Below are positions 9,037 through 16,787 of a stretch of 64,000 bases of DNA, in pieces. The notes beneath the pieces were generated by a model, which worked only from the letters and a program-made list of their open reading frames with translations, was not told where the DNA came from and did no database searches. Each line of letters starts with the position of its first letter. The first letter of the stretch is position 1. A program made the position numbers and the translations under genes. Source of the DNA: JARRQJ01 sp963761035 (lineage in GTDB: Bacteria; Pseudomonadota; Gammaproteobacteria; DRLM01); contig CAVXFH010000002.1 in the NCBI GenBank assembly GCA_963761035.1, positions 806,001-870,000 on the forward strand, in the 5' to 3' direction.

Positions 9037-10857
9037 CTACCAATGCAGGGCCCGCATACGGGAAACTTTCTTGTATTGATGGTCCTGCATGCGGGTGAGA
9101 ATGGAATCCAAGGTAGTTACCGCCTGCGCCAGATAAGGTCCCTTGTTGAGCATGACGCATTCCGCGCGGCCCGACATGGCGGCATCGGTCAGTTCCGGCC
9201 GGGAGGTTTCGCCTTTTTTGGTCAGCCCCTCGAGCACCTGCGTGGCCCATATCACCGGGACATGGGCCGCTTCGCTCAACCACAACAATTCTTCCTGGAT
9301 CTCGGCCATGCGCTCACCGCCCAATTCCACGGCAAGATCACCGCGCGCGATCATCACCCCCATGCGATGATGGGGCAGGGTGGTCAAGATGATCTCCGGG
9401 AGATTCTTTACCGCCACCTTGGTCTCGATCTTAGCGATGATGCTCAGGTGGTTGGCGCCGCGTTCCGCCAACGCGTTCATCAGCACTTCCATGTCGCGAC
9501 CGGACTGGACGAAGGAAAACCCAACCATATCCGCATATTTGCAAACAAAGTCGAGATCAGTTAGGTCATTATCGGTAAGACAGGGCAGCTCCAGGTAGAT
9601 ATCGGGAAAATTGATGCCCTTGTCACCGCGCAACTTGACCCCGGCGGGACGGGCATGGACGACGCGCAGCATGGCGCCGCGCTCGTCGACTTGCTCAACC
9701 ACCGTGCCGAGCTTGCCGTCGTCGAACCATACCCCGTGACCGCGGCGCAGTTGTTCCAACACTACGGGATGAGTACATCCCACCCGCGACACGCCATCGG
9801 CGCCGGCATCGCCGTCGATATCGCGGCACAGCAACAGACGGTCGCCCACGAAAAGGCGCGGCTGCTCGACCCTGGCGGGGAAATGCGCTGTCATGAATTC
9901 GCATAACGGGGAAAATTGCGCCCGCTCATCGCGGCGCCGCAGCTCAAAAAGGGTCTCGGCGTTAATGACGGAATTCTGCGCGCAGGAACCGATCCAGCCG
10001 CCGTCTTCGCTGCGGGATAGGATATCGATTTGGCGTTTCTTACCCCGGGCATCGGTGAAAACGATGCGATCGCCAATCGCAAACCGTCCCTGAACGGCGG
10101 CAGGCACGGCCAAGCAGGGAGGCGAGTCCGAGGGGGCGGTCGTCTCCGCAGAAATAAACGCCACCAAAGCGGGTTCCACCGCGTTACCGTCGTGCGATGC
10201 CTTGAGCTTGATGCCGTCGCTTTCAGAAGCACCCATTTTGGTGCGGATCTTTTGGCCCGCCAGATCCATCAAAATGGTGCAGTCTTTGCCCATGTTCTGC
10301 CGCGCCAGAATGATGTTATCGATCATCGCCCGCCACACGGCGCGATCGTCGTGGGCGCAGTTGATGCGGGCGCAATTCATGCCCTTGGCCACCAGGTCCT
10401 GTATCAGATGGGGGTCGAAAGCCGCCTCCGTTGGCAGTGTCACCATGATGCGCGTGTTGCGATTGGGCCCCTTTGGGCCGAAAAGCCGAGTGGCGTTGCG
10501 TTCGATCAGGGATTTTCCTTCCCTGTAGCTCGGGTAGCCTTCCGCCACGTCGGACGGCGGCGAGCAATAACCCCGCCGCAAGATCGAAATGACCTGATCG
10601 AGGGTGGCCATCACATGAGATTCGCAACGCCCGAGCGACGATACGCCCGCCTCGGCCAAATCCTCCTGCAAAGACCGCAGATCGCGCCGGCGCAGAGCCA
10701 AATAATGGGCGAGGTTTAAGGCACTGCTGTTGGCCGCCAAGTCGGAACGACCGGGCATGTATTGGGAGAGTATCTTTAGAGCCTCGGTGCGAATCTCGCT
10801 GCGCAAGGCGGTAAGGCCGGCTAACAGGGTCGAAGACTGATTTTCGAGAGACAGCAT
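9037..10857 (-). CDS. Pyruvate kinase-like protein with long N-terminal extension and no C-terminal domain
   Basis: 606 residues. Residues 1-133 are an extension absent from classical pyruvate kinase (contains NLAHYLALRRRDL and SLGRCESHV). The barrel starts at about 134 (RIMVTL; MNCARINCAHDD with the substrate-binding Arg164; LMDLAGQKIRT) and resumes at about 406 (KGINFPDI, IAKIETK with the catalytic Lys476, IARGDLAVELG, WATQVLE, TSRPELTDAA). Between them lies an enlarged B domain of about 195 residues. The usual C-terminal regulatory domain is missing: the protein ends about 20 residues after MLNKGP, where classical enzymes read MLSGES. It could be an active but unregulated kinase or a repurposed phosphotransfer enzyme. 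Operon with ppx. Confidence 0.8.
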   Translation of the reverse strand: MLSLENQSSTLLAGLTALRSEIRTEALKILSQYMPGRSDLAANSSALNLAHYLALRRRDLRSLQEDLAEAGVSSLGRCESHVMATLDQVISILRRGYCSPPSDVAEGYPSYREGKSLIERNATRLFGPKGPNRNTRIMVTLPTEAAFDPHLIQDLVAKGMNCARINCAHDDRAVWRAMIDNIILARQNMGKDCTILMDLAGQKIRTKMGASESDGIKLKASHDGNAVEPALVAFISAETTAPSDSPPCLAVPAAVQGRFAIGDRIVFTDARGKKRQIDILSRSEDGGWIGSCAQNSVINAETLFELRRRDERAQFSPLCEFMTAHFPARVEQPRLFVGDRLLLCRDIDGDAGADGVSRVGCTHPVVLEQLRRGHGVWFDDGKLGTVVEQVDERGAMLRVVHARPAGVKLRGDKGINFPDIYLELPCLTDNDLTDLDFVCKYADMVGFSFVQSGRDMEVLMNALAERGANHLSIIAKIETKVAVKNLPEIILTTLPHHRMGVMIARGDLAVELGGERMAEIQEELLWLSEAAHVPVIWATQVLEGLTKKGETSRPELTDAAMSGRAECVMLNKGPYLAQAVTTLDSILTRMQDHQYKKVSRMRALHW

Positions 10858-10968
10858 AGTGGCGTCGGTAAGAAATTCTTTAAAGGGTTGAAGCTATCAA
10901 GCCAAAATGACCGTTATATTACGGTTGTGTGAATAGCAACATATATCGTGCAGCGGAGTTGGCAGTAT

Positions 10969-12525
10969 TTAATTTCTAAACAAGCTCTTAAACAAACGCT
11001 GATGCGCCTCATTACTGAAATCCAGAAAACATTTGTGAAAGCGCTTCCGGCAAACGGCCTGATGCTTGGCCAGGGCCATTATAATATTCATAGTTGCCTC
11101 GTCGGCGGGCCGTTCGACGAGTTTACTCGCGATCAATGCCAAGCGGGTCTCGTCCAGAAGGGCGATATGGATATGATAGTCCTGAAATTCCCCCAAGTTA
11201 TCCTGGAGGCGCTTCAGAACGCTCAAGGCACGTTTAAGCTTCTTGGCGGGATAGAGCGAGCTAAAAAACTCAATCAAGTATCGCAGCGTCTTGCAGTCTT
11301 TTCGCATGTCATGAAGCTGGTCCGGCGGCGAATCGCCGTCAATGGCGCTGCCTTGCGTGATGACGCGTTTGTAGGCCTTCCAAATTCGGGCATCGGCCAG
11401 CGATTTGATAGGCTTGGCGGCTTTTGGCAGGGCGGTGCGGGACGAAACCGCGGTATCAAGGTATTTTTGCCAGCTCGCTACGAAGCGATGATAATTGGCC
11501 GATTGCAGAAATCGAATCGTCTTTTCGACGGCATGCCCACGCTGTCCAATGATGTTGGTATACACGGGATCAAGATGCCGTTGCGCATGAACAGGCAAAG
11601 ATGATGTGTACGATCCAAATTTAGATAATAGAACATCAAGGTCACGATGATGATTGGTAATTTCGCTGAGTCGGGCGAAAAATGACTTGGCACGCTCCAG
11701 CCGTTCATCATTAATAACGCCGCGCGCTTGACCCAGCAAAGAACGGCTGCGGCGCATGGCGACGCGAAAATCATGGAGACAATCGGCATCGATATCCGAG
11801 ATGACGCCGGGACGATTGGCTTCCATCACCGACAGGCAAAAACGAAGTAACCGTTTGAGCGTGCCATCGCTTCGATCAGCGGCTTGTAATTGGATAACCG
11901 GCCTGGTATCGAACCGGGAAGTATCGATGCCCAGCCAGGTGATCAGATTCCTCACTGGAATCACGGCGCTTGCCATGGGCGACCCGAAGGTACTCAGAGT
12001 ACTTATGATAGTCCTATTCTGTTTTTCATAACCCCTGATTGGCGTGAACCATAGCCGCCGATCCTCCGTCATCGACTTTGCCCCCTCTTTGGAGTTCGGT
12101 TTACTGAGTTCGAGGTCGAGACGCGCCATCGTTGCGCCAGTATTGTCGATAACGGCCATGGGATAGCGTGTAACCGCGATCTGGATGTGAGGCAGCAATG
12201 CCCGCTGCTGCAGGATTGGAGCCGCCGTCGCGGCTAATTCCTCTTCCGTAAGGTCCCCGCTAAACGCAGGCACAAGTCTGCTCGGTGCGTTAGCGATCAA
12301 TTTATTGTCGCGAAGATCGAATAGAAAAAGATGAACTTTGTCTCCTCGCATGTCGGCGAAGAGAGACAAGTCATTCTTTAACAGTCTCCAATCCAGACTA
12401 TCGAGATAAATCCGTTGAAAGTGCTCGGCATTATTTATTTTCTCACAGCGCCACTCGTCACTCAGGAGCGTCTCGGGCGTCGGCAGGTCGGCAGTGCCAT
12501 CTAGAACGAAACAGAGAGGTTTCAT
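10969..12525 (-). CDS. CHAD domain protein with degenerate CYTH-like N-terminus
   Basis: 518 residues. The C-terminal half (about 215-515) is a CHAD domain: helical, rich in conserved His, Arg and Lys (LHDFRVAMRRSRSLL, HHRDLDVLL, LHDMRKDCKTLRYLIEFF, LQDNLGEFQDYH). CHAD domains are known to bind polyphosphate and to localise to its granules, which fits the ppk-ppx setting. The N-terminal part looks like a worn CYTH (triphosphate tunnel) domain: YLDSLDWRLLKNDLSL resembles the family's strand-turn block, but the defining ExExK motif at the very start is absent, so triphosphatase activity is unlikely. Located 111 bases upstream of the pyruvate kinase-like gene on the same strand. Confidence 0.85.
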   Translation of the reverse strand: MKPLCFVLDGTADLPTPETLLSDEWRCEKINNAEHFQRIYLDSLDWRLLKNDLSLFADMRGDKVHLFLFDLRDNKLIANAPSRLVPAFSGDLTEEELAATAAPILQQRALLPHIQIAVTRYPMAVIDNTGATMARLDLELSKPNSKEGAKSMTEDRRLWFTPIRGYEKQNRTIISTLSTFGSPMASAVIPVRNLITWLGIDTSRFDTRPVIQLQAADRSDGTLKRLLRFCLSVMEANRPGVISDIDADCLHDFRVAMRRSRSLLGQARGVINDERLERAKSFFARLSEITNHHRDLDVLLSKFGSYTSSLPVHAQRHLDPVYTNIIGQRGHAVEKTIRFLQSANYHRFVASWQKYLDTAVSSRTALPKAAKPIKSLADARIWKAYKRVITQGSAIDGDSPPDQLHDMRKDCKTLRYLIEFFSSLYPAKKLKRALSVLKRLQDNLGEFQDYHIHIALLDETRLALIASKLVERPADEATMNIIMALAKHQAVCRKRFHKCFLDFSNEAHQRLFKSLFRN

Positions 12526-12606
12526 AGCCGCACGTCATTGAAAGGATTTTAACTTATTATACTCATCGCCCGCCGTTCGAATATGACGTTTTTATGTCAA
12601 CTGAAA

Positions 12607-13155
12607 TTAGGCGAGATCCTCGGCTCTTACGATTCTCACCAACTTACCCGAATTAGGCGCAAGCCTATGCCAATCGCCGGGCAATGCGACGTGAACAAGT
12701 GTGGCGGTGGGCATGAGTTTTCCCTTTTTGGATAGCGGCAAATTTCCGCCGCACAGATAAGCAAGCAGCTCCTCCATGCCGGGATTGTGTCCGACAATAA
12801 GCACGTCGTTCGGTTCTTGGGAACATTGCGCCAAGATCGACAAGAGTTTCTGAACCTCAGCGAGGTAAACCGCATCATCGATGCTGACTTGCGTATCGGG
12901 GATCTTCACGTGGGAACGCAAGAGTTCCAGCGTCTCGCGGGTACGAACGGCCGGGGAACAGATTACCCAATTCGGTCGAATCCGCTGCTGTTTCATCCAT
13001 AGTCCAATACGCTTAGCCGCACCCCGGCCGCGCTCGTTCAGGTGCCGGTCGATATCTTCCGCCCCATGATCCTTCCAGTCGGATTTTGCGTGGCGAAGCA
13101 GGTAGAGATTACGGCGTTTCCCGGGGGGCTTTGTTGCTTTTTGTGCTGCAGTCAC
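12607..13155 (-). CDS. sixA: SixA-type phosphohistidine phosphatase (histidine phosphatase superfamily)
   Basis: 182 residues, histidine phosphatase branch 1. The catalytic motif is LLRHAKSDW (RHG-like, at about 19-27), with the second Arg in SPAVRTRETLELL and the second catalytic His in VGHNPGMEELL. E. coli SixA removes phosphate from histidine phosphotransfer domains, but many short members have unknown substrates. The reading frame opens with GTG at 13155; no strong ribosome binding site is seen. It lies 81 bases upstream of the CHAD gene on the same strand, inside the polyphosphate island, so a substrate in phosphate metabolism is possible but unproven. Confidence 0.82.
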   Translation of the reverse strand: MTAAQKATKPPGKRRNLYLLRHAKSDWKDHGAEDIDRHLNERGRGAAKRIGLWMKQQRIRPNWVICSPAVRTRETLELLRSHVKIPDTQVSIDDAVYLAEVQKLLSILAQCSQEPNDVLIVGHNPGMEELLAYLCGGNLPLSKKGKLMPTATLVHVALPGDWHRLAPNSGKLVRIVRAEDLA

Positions 13156-13272
13156 AATTTTTTGTAGGTAATGTCTTAGGAAGAGAAGCGCATCTCTGAC
13201 TCCAGCTTGCTTATGGCTGCTTCTGTACGAGCTGGATATTCCCTAAGTTCAATCCAACTACTACATCATTGC

Positions 13273-13491
13273 TTAGGATACCGTCCGGGATGCCTGCAGT
13301 GAGCTTTTTACATACCGTGAGGCCAGTACGGAAAGATAGGTCTTAACGCGGGCGCTGTCCATCAGTTTTTCGAGTTGATTTTCGTATATATCCCGGATCA
13401 AGGTTTCGTCAAGATGATATTGATCGGCAAGTGAATGAATCGCGCTCAAATGAAGCTTGCGCTCTTCATCGGTATCATATTGAATCGACAT
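13273..13491 (-). CDS. DUF3562-like small protein, 72 aa
   Basis: A small soluble protein with the pattern I associate with DUF3562: a polar N-terminus, a helix with IHSLADQYHLDETLIRDIYE, then VKTYLSVLASRYVKSSL. The ATG at 13491 has GAGGT six bases upstream, a good ribosome binding site. The function of the family is unknown. It is 117 bases upstream of sixA on the same strand and may be the first gene of the island's minus-strand transcript. Confidence 0.65.
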   Translation of the reverse strand: MSIQYDTDEERKLHLSAIHSLADQYHLDETLIRDIYENQLEKLMDSARVKTYLSVLASRYVKSSLQASRTVS

Positions 13492-13861
13492 GGCTTGACC
13501 TCATTTTTTCATCGCCAACCGGAAACAGCGTTTACCCAAGCCACTCTAGACCGAGTACCCTGTTATCAAAATTGCGTCAATCTAACGAAAGCCCACAACC
13601 CTATCCCTGTCTCGTGGAAGAAGCATTATTCCATCGTCAGTTATTGCCCTCAACCGAGACTGCGCCTATCCCTAGCCCAGGAACGGATATAGGTATTCGC
13701 TTATTACGGCTTTAACTTACCAAACAAATGTAACGGAAATGTGACAGTAATATTTCAGTGCGGCGAGGCTGTGAAGCTCCGATGGGGAAATAATTTGGTC
13801 TTCACGTATAATTCTTCTATAATCAATACATTAACTTGCAGAAACGCAACCTGGTGACTCT
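13492..13861. other. Divergent intergenic region between the DUF3562 gene and ttcA
   Basis: 370 bases without a convincing gene; overlapping short open frames here have no ribosome binding site or recognisable product. It holds the ttcA promoter at its right end and, at 13728-13745, two 7-base direct repeats 4 bases apart (ATGTAAC, ATGTGAC) that resemble a second Pho box. Confidence 0.6.
13795..13823 (+). promoter_or_regulatory. Sigma-70 promoter candidate for ttcA
   Basis: TTGGTC at 13795-13800, a 17-base spacer and a consensus TATAAT at 13818-13823. The start codon of ttcA follows 39 bases after the -10 element. Confidence 0.6.
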
Positions 13862-14707
13862 ATGGCCAAGATTGAACAACTTGAAAAGAAACTGTTGCAC
13901 TATTTGGGAAAGGCCATCGCCGATTACAATATGATCCAGAAGGGCGACCGCGTGATGGTATGTCTGTCCGGCGGCAAGGATTCCTTTACCCTGCTGCATC
14001 TGCTGCACTTGATGCGTCGGCGCGGCAATAATAAGTTCGAATTATTTTCCTATACCCTGGATCAGAAACAACCGGGGTGGGACGACAGCGCATTACGCGC
14101 CTGGCTCGAGCAACGAGCTTACCCGTATGAGATCGCGAGCAAGAACACCTACTCTATCGTCACCGACAAGATCCCCGAAGGTAATACCTACTGTTCGTTA
14201 TGCGCGAGGCTGCGGCGCGGCACGATCTACGAACACGCGTATCGGCATGATTACAACAAGATCGCTCTCGGCCATCACCGCGACGACCTGATTCAAAGTC
14301 TACTGATGTCCATCCTCTACAACGGCGAGATTCGCTCCATGCCGCCCAAACTGCTCACCGACGATAAACGCAACATTGTCATTCGACCCTTAGCCTACTG
14401 CCAGGAAAAGGATATCGCCGCCTACGCGTCGCTGAAGGGTTTTCCTCTCATCCCGTGTAATCTGTGCGGCTCGCAGGATAATCTCAGCCGCCAACGCGTC
14501 AAACGCCTCATCGAAGATTTGGCGGCGGAGAATCCGAAAGTGCCGAGCAACATGCTGCATGCTCTTGGTAAAATTCTACCGAGTCAAATGATGGATAGGG
14601 ATTTATGGGACTTCAAAAATCTGGAACAACTGCGTGGCATCAAATCTCAATCGGGCGCGACGGAAATCAAATGGCCCTTTGGTATTGATAGGAACAGGAC
14701 TGGTTGA
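13862..14707 (+). CDS. ttcA: tRNA 2-thiocytidine biosynthesis protein TtcA
   Basis: Thiolates cytidine 32 in certain tRNAs using ATP and an iron-sulfur cluster. The 281-residue product has the PP-loop CLSGGKDSFTLL near residue 35, then the two CxxC pairs that hold the cluster: CSLC near 116 and CNLC near 200. GHHRDDLIQSLLMSILYNG matches the TtcA family closely. It is complete, with its own promoter and a terminator downstream, so it is probably a single-gene transcript. Confidence 0.95.
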   Translation: MAKIEQLEKKLLHYLGKAIADYNMIQKGDRVMVCLSGGKDSFTLLHLLHLMRRRGNNKFELFSYTLDQKQPGWDDSALRAWLEQRAYPYEIASKNTYSIVTDKIPEGNTYCSLCARLRRGTIYEHAYRHDYNKIALGHHRDDLIQSLLMSILYNGEIRSMPPKLLTDDKRNIVIRPLAYCQEKDIAAYASLKGFPLIPCNLCGSQDNLSRQRVKRLIEDLAAENPKVPSNMLHALGKILPSQMMDRDLWDFKNLEQLRGIKSQSGATEIKWPFGIDRNRTG

Positions 14708-14755
14708 GGTTACTTGGCGCCGCGCGCTTTAGCGGATCAAACAAAATCCGCGCAA

Positions 14756-14796
14756 ATAAAAAAGCCAGGGCAGCTACCCCGGCCTTTTTATTATCA
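14756..14796. terminator. Bidirectional terminator between ttcA and the 30-aa peptide gene
   Basis: An imperfect stem (AAAAAGCCAGGG pairing with CCCCGGCCTTTTT) ends in a T run on the plus strand. The mirror-image A run gives a T run for the minus strand, so it can serve both converging genes. Confidence 0.75.
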
Positions 14797-14806
14797 AGAC
14801 AAAAAA

Positions 14807-14899
14807 TTAAACGCCACTAGTCATTAATACTTTTATAAACAGAGATACCGAAACCAAGATGCCAGCCAGCCCCGCGATAGTAGAAAATTTGTACTCCAT
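14807..14899 (-). CDS. 30-residue single-pass membrane peptide
   Basis: The frame encodes MEYKFSTIAGLAGILVSVSL plus ten more residues ending TSGV, one hydrophobic helix from about residue 7 to 26. The ATG at 14899 is preceded by GGAGGGG two to three bases away, a very strong if close ribosome binding site. A terminator lies just beyond the stop. Upstream on the same strand is an inverted repeat (14990-15018). No family is recognised. The combination of ribosome binding site, membrane segment and terminator makes it a credible gene despite its size. Confidence 0.6.
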   Translation of the reverse strand: MEYKFSTIAGLAGILVSVSLFIKVLMTSGV

Positions 14900-14989
14900 A
14901 TCCCCTCCGATACTTGTTTATAGTTACGTCTATTTGGCTTGGATATTGGATAGGCCACCCAACGCTCACCCAATACCTTAAACCTTAGC

Positions 14990-15018
14990 AAAATACTAAA
15001 CATTAATGCAAGTATTTT
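14990..15018 (-). promoter_or_regulatory. Inverted repeat, possible operator upstream of the 30-aa peptide
   Basis: AAAATACT at 14990-14997 and its exact reverse complement AGTATTTT at 15011-15018 are separated by 13 bases. On the minus strand a TTGACT hexamer (15019-15024) abuts the right arm, so a regulator bound here would cover a promoter for the peptide gene. The -10 element is not clear. The region is AT-rich, which lowers the weight of the repeat. Confidence 0.35.
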
Positions 15019-15057
15019 AGTCAACTATTTGCCTGCAAAGCATCCGGATTCAGATTA

Positions 15058-15086
15058 TTCAACCAACCAATTATTATTAATATAAA
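15058..15086 (+). promoter_or_regulatory. Sigma-70 promoter candidate for argA
   Basis: TTCAAC at 15058-15063, 17-base spacer, TATAAA at 15081-15086. Transcription would begin near 15093, giving a leader of about 58 bases before the TTG start at 15151. Confidence 0.5.
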
Positions 15087-15150
15087 ATTTTCGGCTTTGC
15101 CCAGCATCCCGGATATTGCTAATGTAGCGTCGAGCCAGAGGGAGCCATCA

Positions 15151-16470
15151 TTGACCAAGAAAAAATCCGACCAACAGTTCGTCAGTTGGTTTCGTCAAGC
15201 GTCCCCTTACATTAATGCCTTCCGCGGTCGGGTATTCGTTATCACCTTCGGCGGCGAGTGCGTGGCGGATGCCAGCTTTGCCGGACTGATCCACGATATC
15301 GCCCTGCTCAACAGCCTCGGTGTGCAGCTGGTACTTGTGCATGGCGCCCGGCCGCAAATTGAGCAGCGCTTACGGGAGCGCGGCGCGGAGATCCGTTATG
15401 TCAACGGCTTGCGTTTAACAGACGCCACTGCCTTAGCGTGCGTCAAAGAGGCGGCGGGCACGGTACGCGTAGAGATCGAGGCCCTGCTCTCCATGGGGCT
15501 CGCCAACTCGCCCATGGCCGGGGCGCGCATCAAGGTCGCTTCCGGTAATTTCGTCACCGCCAAACCCCTGGGTATTCGCGAGGGCATCGACTATGGTCAC
15601 ACCGGCGAGGTACGCCGCATCGACGTCGACAACATCCGCCAACGTTTGCATGACGGCAATGTTGTAGTAGTGTCACCGCTGGGTTATTCCCCCACCGGTG
15701 AGATCTTCAACCTCACCGCCGGCGAAGTAGCCACCGCCACGGCCAGCGCCCTCAAGGCCGATAAACTCATTCATTTGATAGAGGCGCCGGGCTTGGCCGA
15801 TCGCAAACGGGTGTTGCGGCAACTCAGCCTACCTGAGGCCAAGCAACGCTTATCCGAAGTCGATACACTGAATGACGAAACGGCTAGCGCCCTGCTCAGT
15901 GCCGTCACCGTCTGCCGCAACGGCGTACGCCGCGCCCATCTTCTCGATCGTCGCGTCGATGGCGCCTTGCTCTTGGAGCTATTCACCCGTGACGGTATCG
16001 GCACCATGGTCACCGCCGACATCTACGAAGGCACGCGCCGTGCAACCGTCGACGATATCGGTGGATTGCTGGAGCTGATTAAACCGCTGGAAAAAGCAGG
16101 AATCCTGGTGCCCCGCTCCCGCGAATTGCTGGAGATTGAGATCGATCGGTTCACATTGGTCGAACGCGACGGCACCATCATTGCCTGCGTCGGATTTTAT
16201 CCCTTCGCCGAAAAAAAGGCCGCGGAGATCGCCTGCCTCGCCATTCACCCGGATTACCGGGGGATGGGCTATGGCACTGCTTTACTGCAACGGCTGGAGA
16301 CCGAGGCCGAGTTACTCGGCATTAAATCTCTCATCACCCTCACTACCCGCACCTCCCATTGGTTCCGGGAGCGCGGCTTTCGCCCCGGCACCCTCCAGGA
16401 CCTTCCGGTGGCGCGTCGAAAACTCTATAACTTCCAGCGTAACTCCATGGTCTATCTCAAAGACCTGTGA
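15151..16470 (+). CDS. argA: Amino-acid N-acetyltransferase (N-acetylglutamate synthase)
   Basis: First step of arginine synthesis: acetyl-CoA plus glutamate to N-acetylglutamate. The protein is 439 residues from the TTG at 15151, close to E. coli ArgA (443). The N-terminal amino-acid kinase-like domain (VITFGGECVAD, VLVHGARPQIEQRL) carries the arginine feedback site in this family. The C-terminal GNAT domain has EIACLAIHPDYRGMGYGTALL. An in-frame TTG at 15097 lies almost on the predicted transcription start and lacks a ribosome binding site; the TTG at 15151 has AGAGGGAG six bases upstream, so I prefer it. Confidence 0.93.
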   Translation: MTKKKSDQQFVSWFRQASPYINAFRGRVFVITFGGECVADASFAGLIHDIALLNSLGVQLVLVHGARPQIEQRLRERGAEIRYVNGLRLTDATALACVKEAAGTVRVEIEALLSMGLANSPMAGARIKVASGNFVTAKPLGIREGIDYGHTGEVRRIDVDNIRQRLHDGNVVVVSPLGYSPTGEIFNLTAGEVATATASALKADKLIHLIEAPGLADRKRVLRQLSLPEAKQRLSEVDTLNDETASALLSAVTVCRNGVRRAHLLDRRVDGALLLELFTRDGIGTMVTADIYEGTRRATVDDIGGLLELIKPLEKAGILVPRSRELLEIEIDRFTLVERDGTIIACVGFYPFAEKKAAEIACLAIHPDYRGMGYGTALLQRLETEAELLGIKSLITLTTRTSHWFRERGFRPGTLQDLPVARRKLYNFQRNSMVYLKDL

Positions 16471-16787
16471 GTTGAGCGAACTTCTAGACGCATATGTCCA
16501 CTCGCCGGGAGCGCCTGTTCTAACTTGCCGCCCTGAGATCCTCTTTCCTCGCGGGGGCGGACAGTGACGCTGACCATGGGACTAGCCTCCCGTATAAATT
16601 ACGTAATTTAATAATTGTAATATAAGATACGACGTATACCATGGCGACATGGCTCGATCCGAGATTCAACTGTCACTCTCCTGCCAAGCTTGGGTCTTAG
16701 CCGCGTGGATAATAAGCAACAAATTGCACCAGCATCAAATGCGGGCGGTAAACGACCGCATCCAATTTTTCTAAGGAGGGCTTTACC
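16471..16787. other. Intergenic regulatory region upstream of sqr
   Basis: 317 bases with no gene. It contains a 16-base palindrome (16595-16610), a candidate -10 (TATAAG, 16621-16626), a small hairpin GCGGT-AAACG-ACCGC (16745-16759) and a consensus AAGGAGG ribosome binding site (16773-16779). The 5' leader of sqr would be about 150 bases. Confidence 0.6.
16595..16610. promoter_or_regulatory. Perfect 16-bp palindrome, candidate operator for sqr
   Basis: TAAATTACGTAATTTA is its own reverse complement. It overlaps the expected -35 position of a promoter whose -10 is TATAAG at 16621-16626. A dimeric regulator bound here would control sqr, either as a repressor or in place of a -35. No regulator gene is adjacent. 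Confidence 0.5.

Noticed and set aside
13431..13715. Two overlapping plus-strand open frames upstream of ttcA
   Set aside because: They overlap the DUF3562 gene start, lack ribosome binding sites, and their translations look like random low-conservation sequence.
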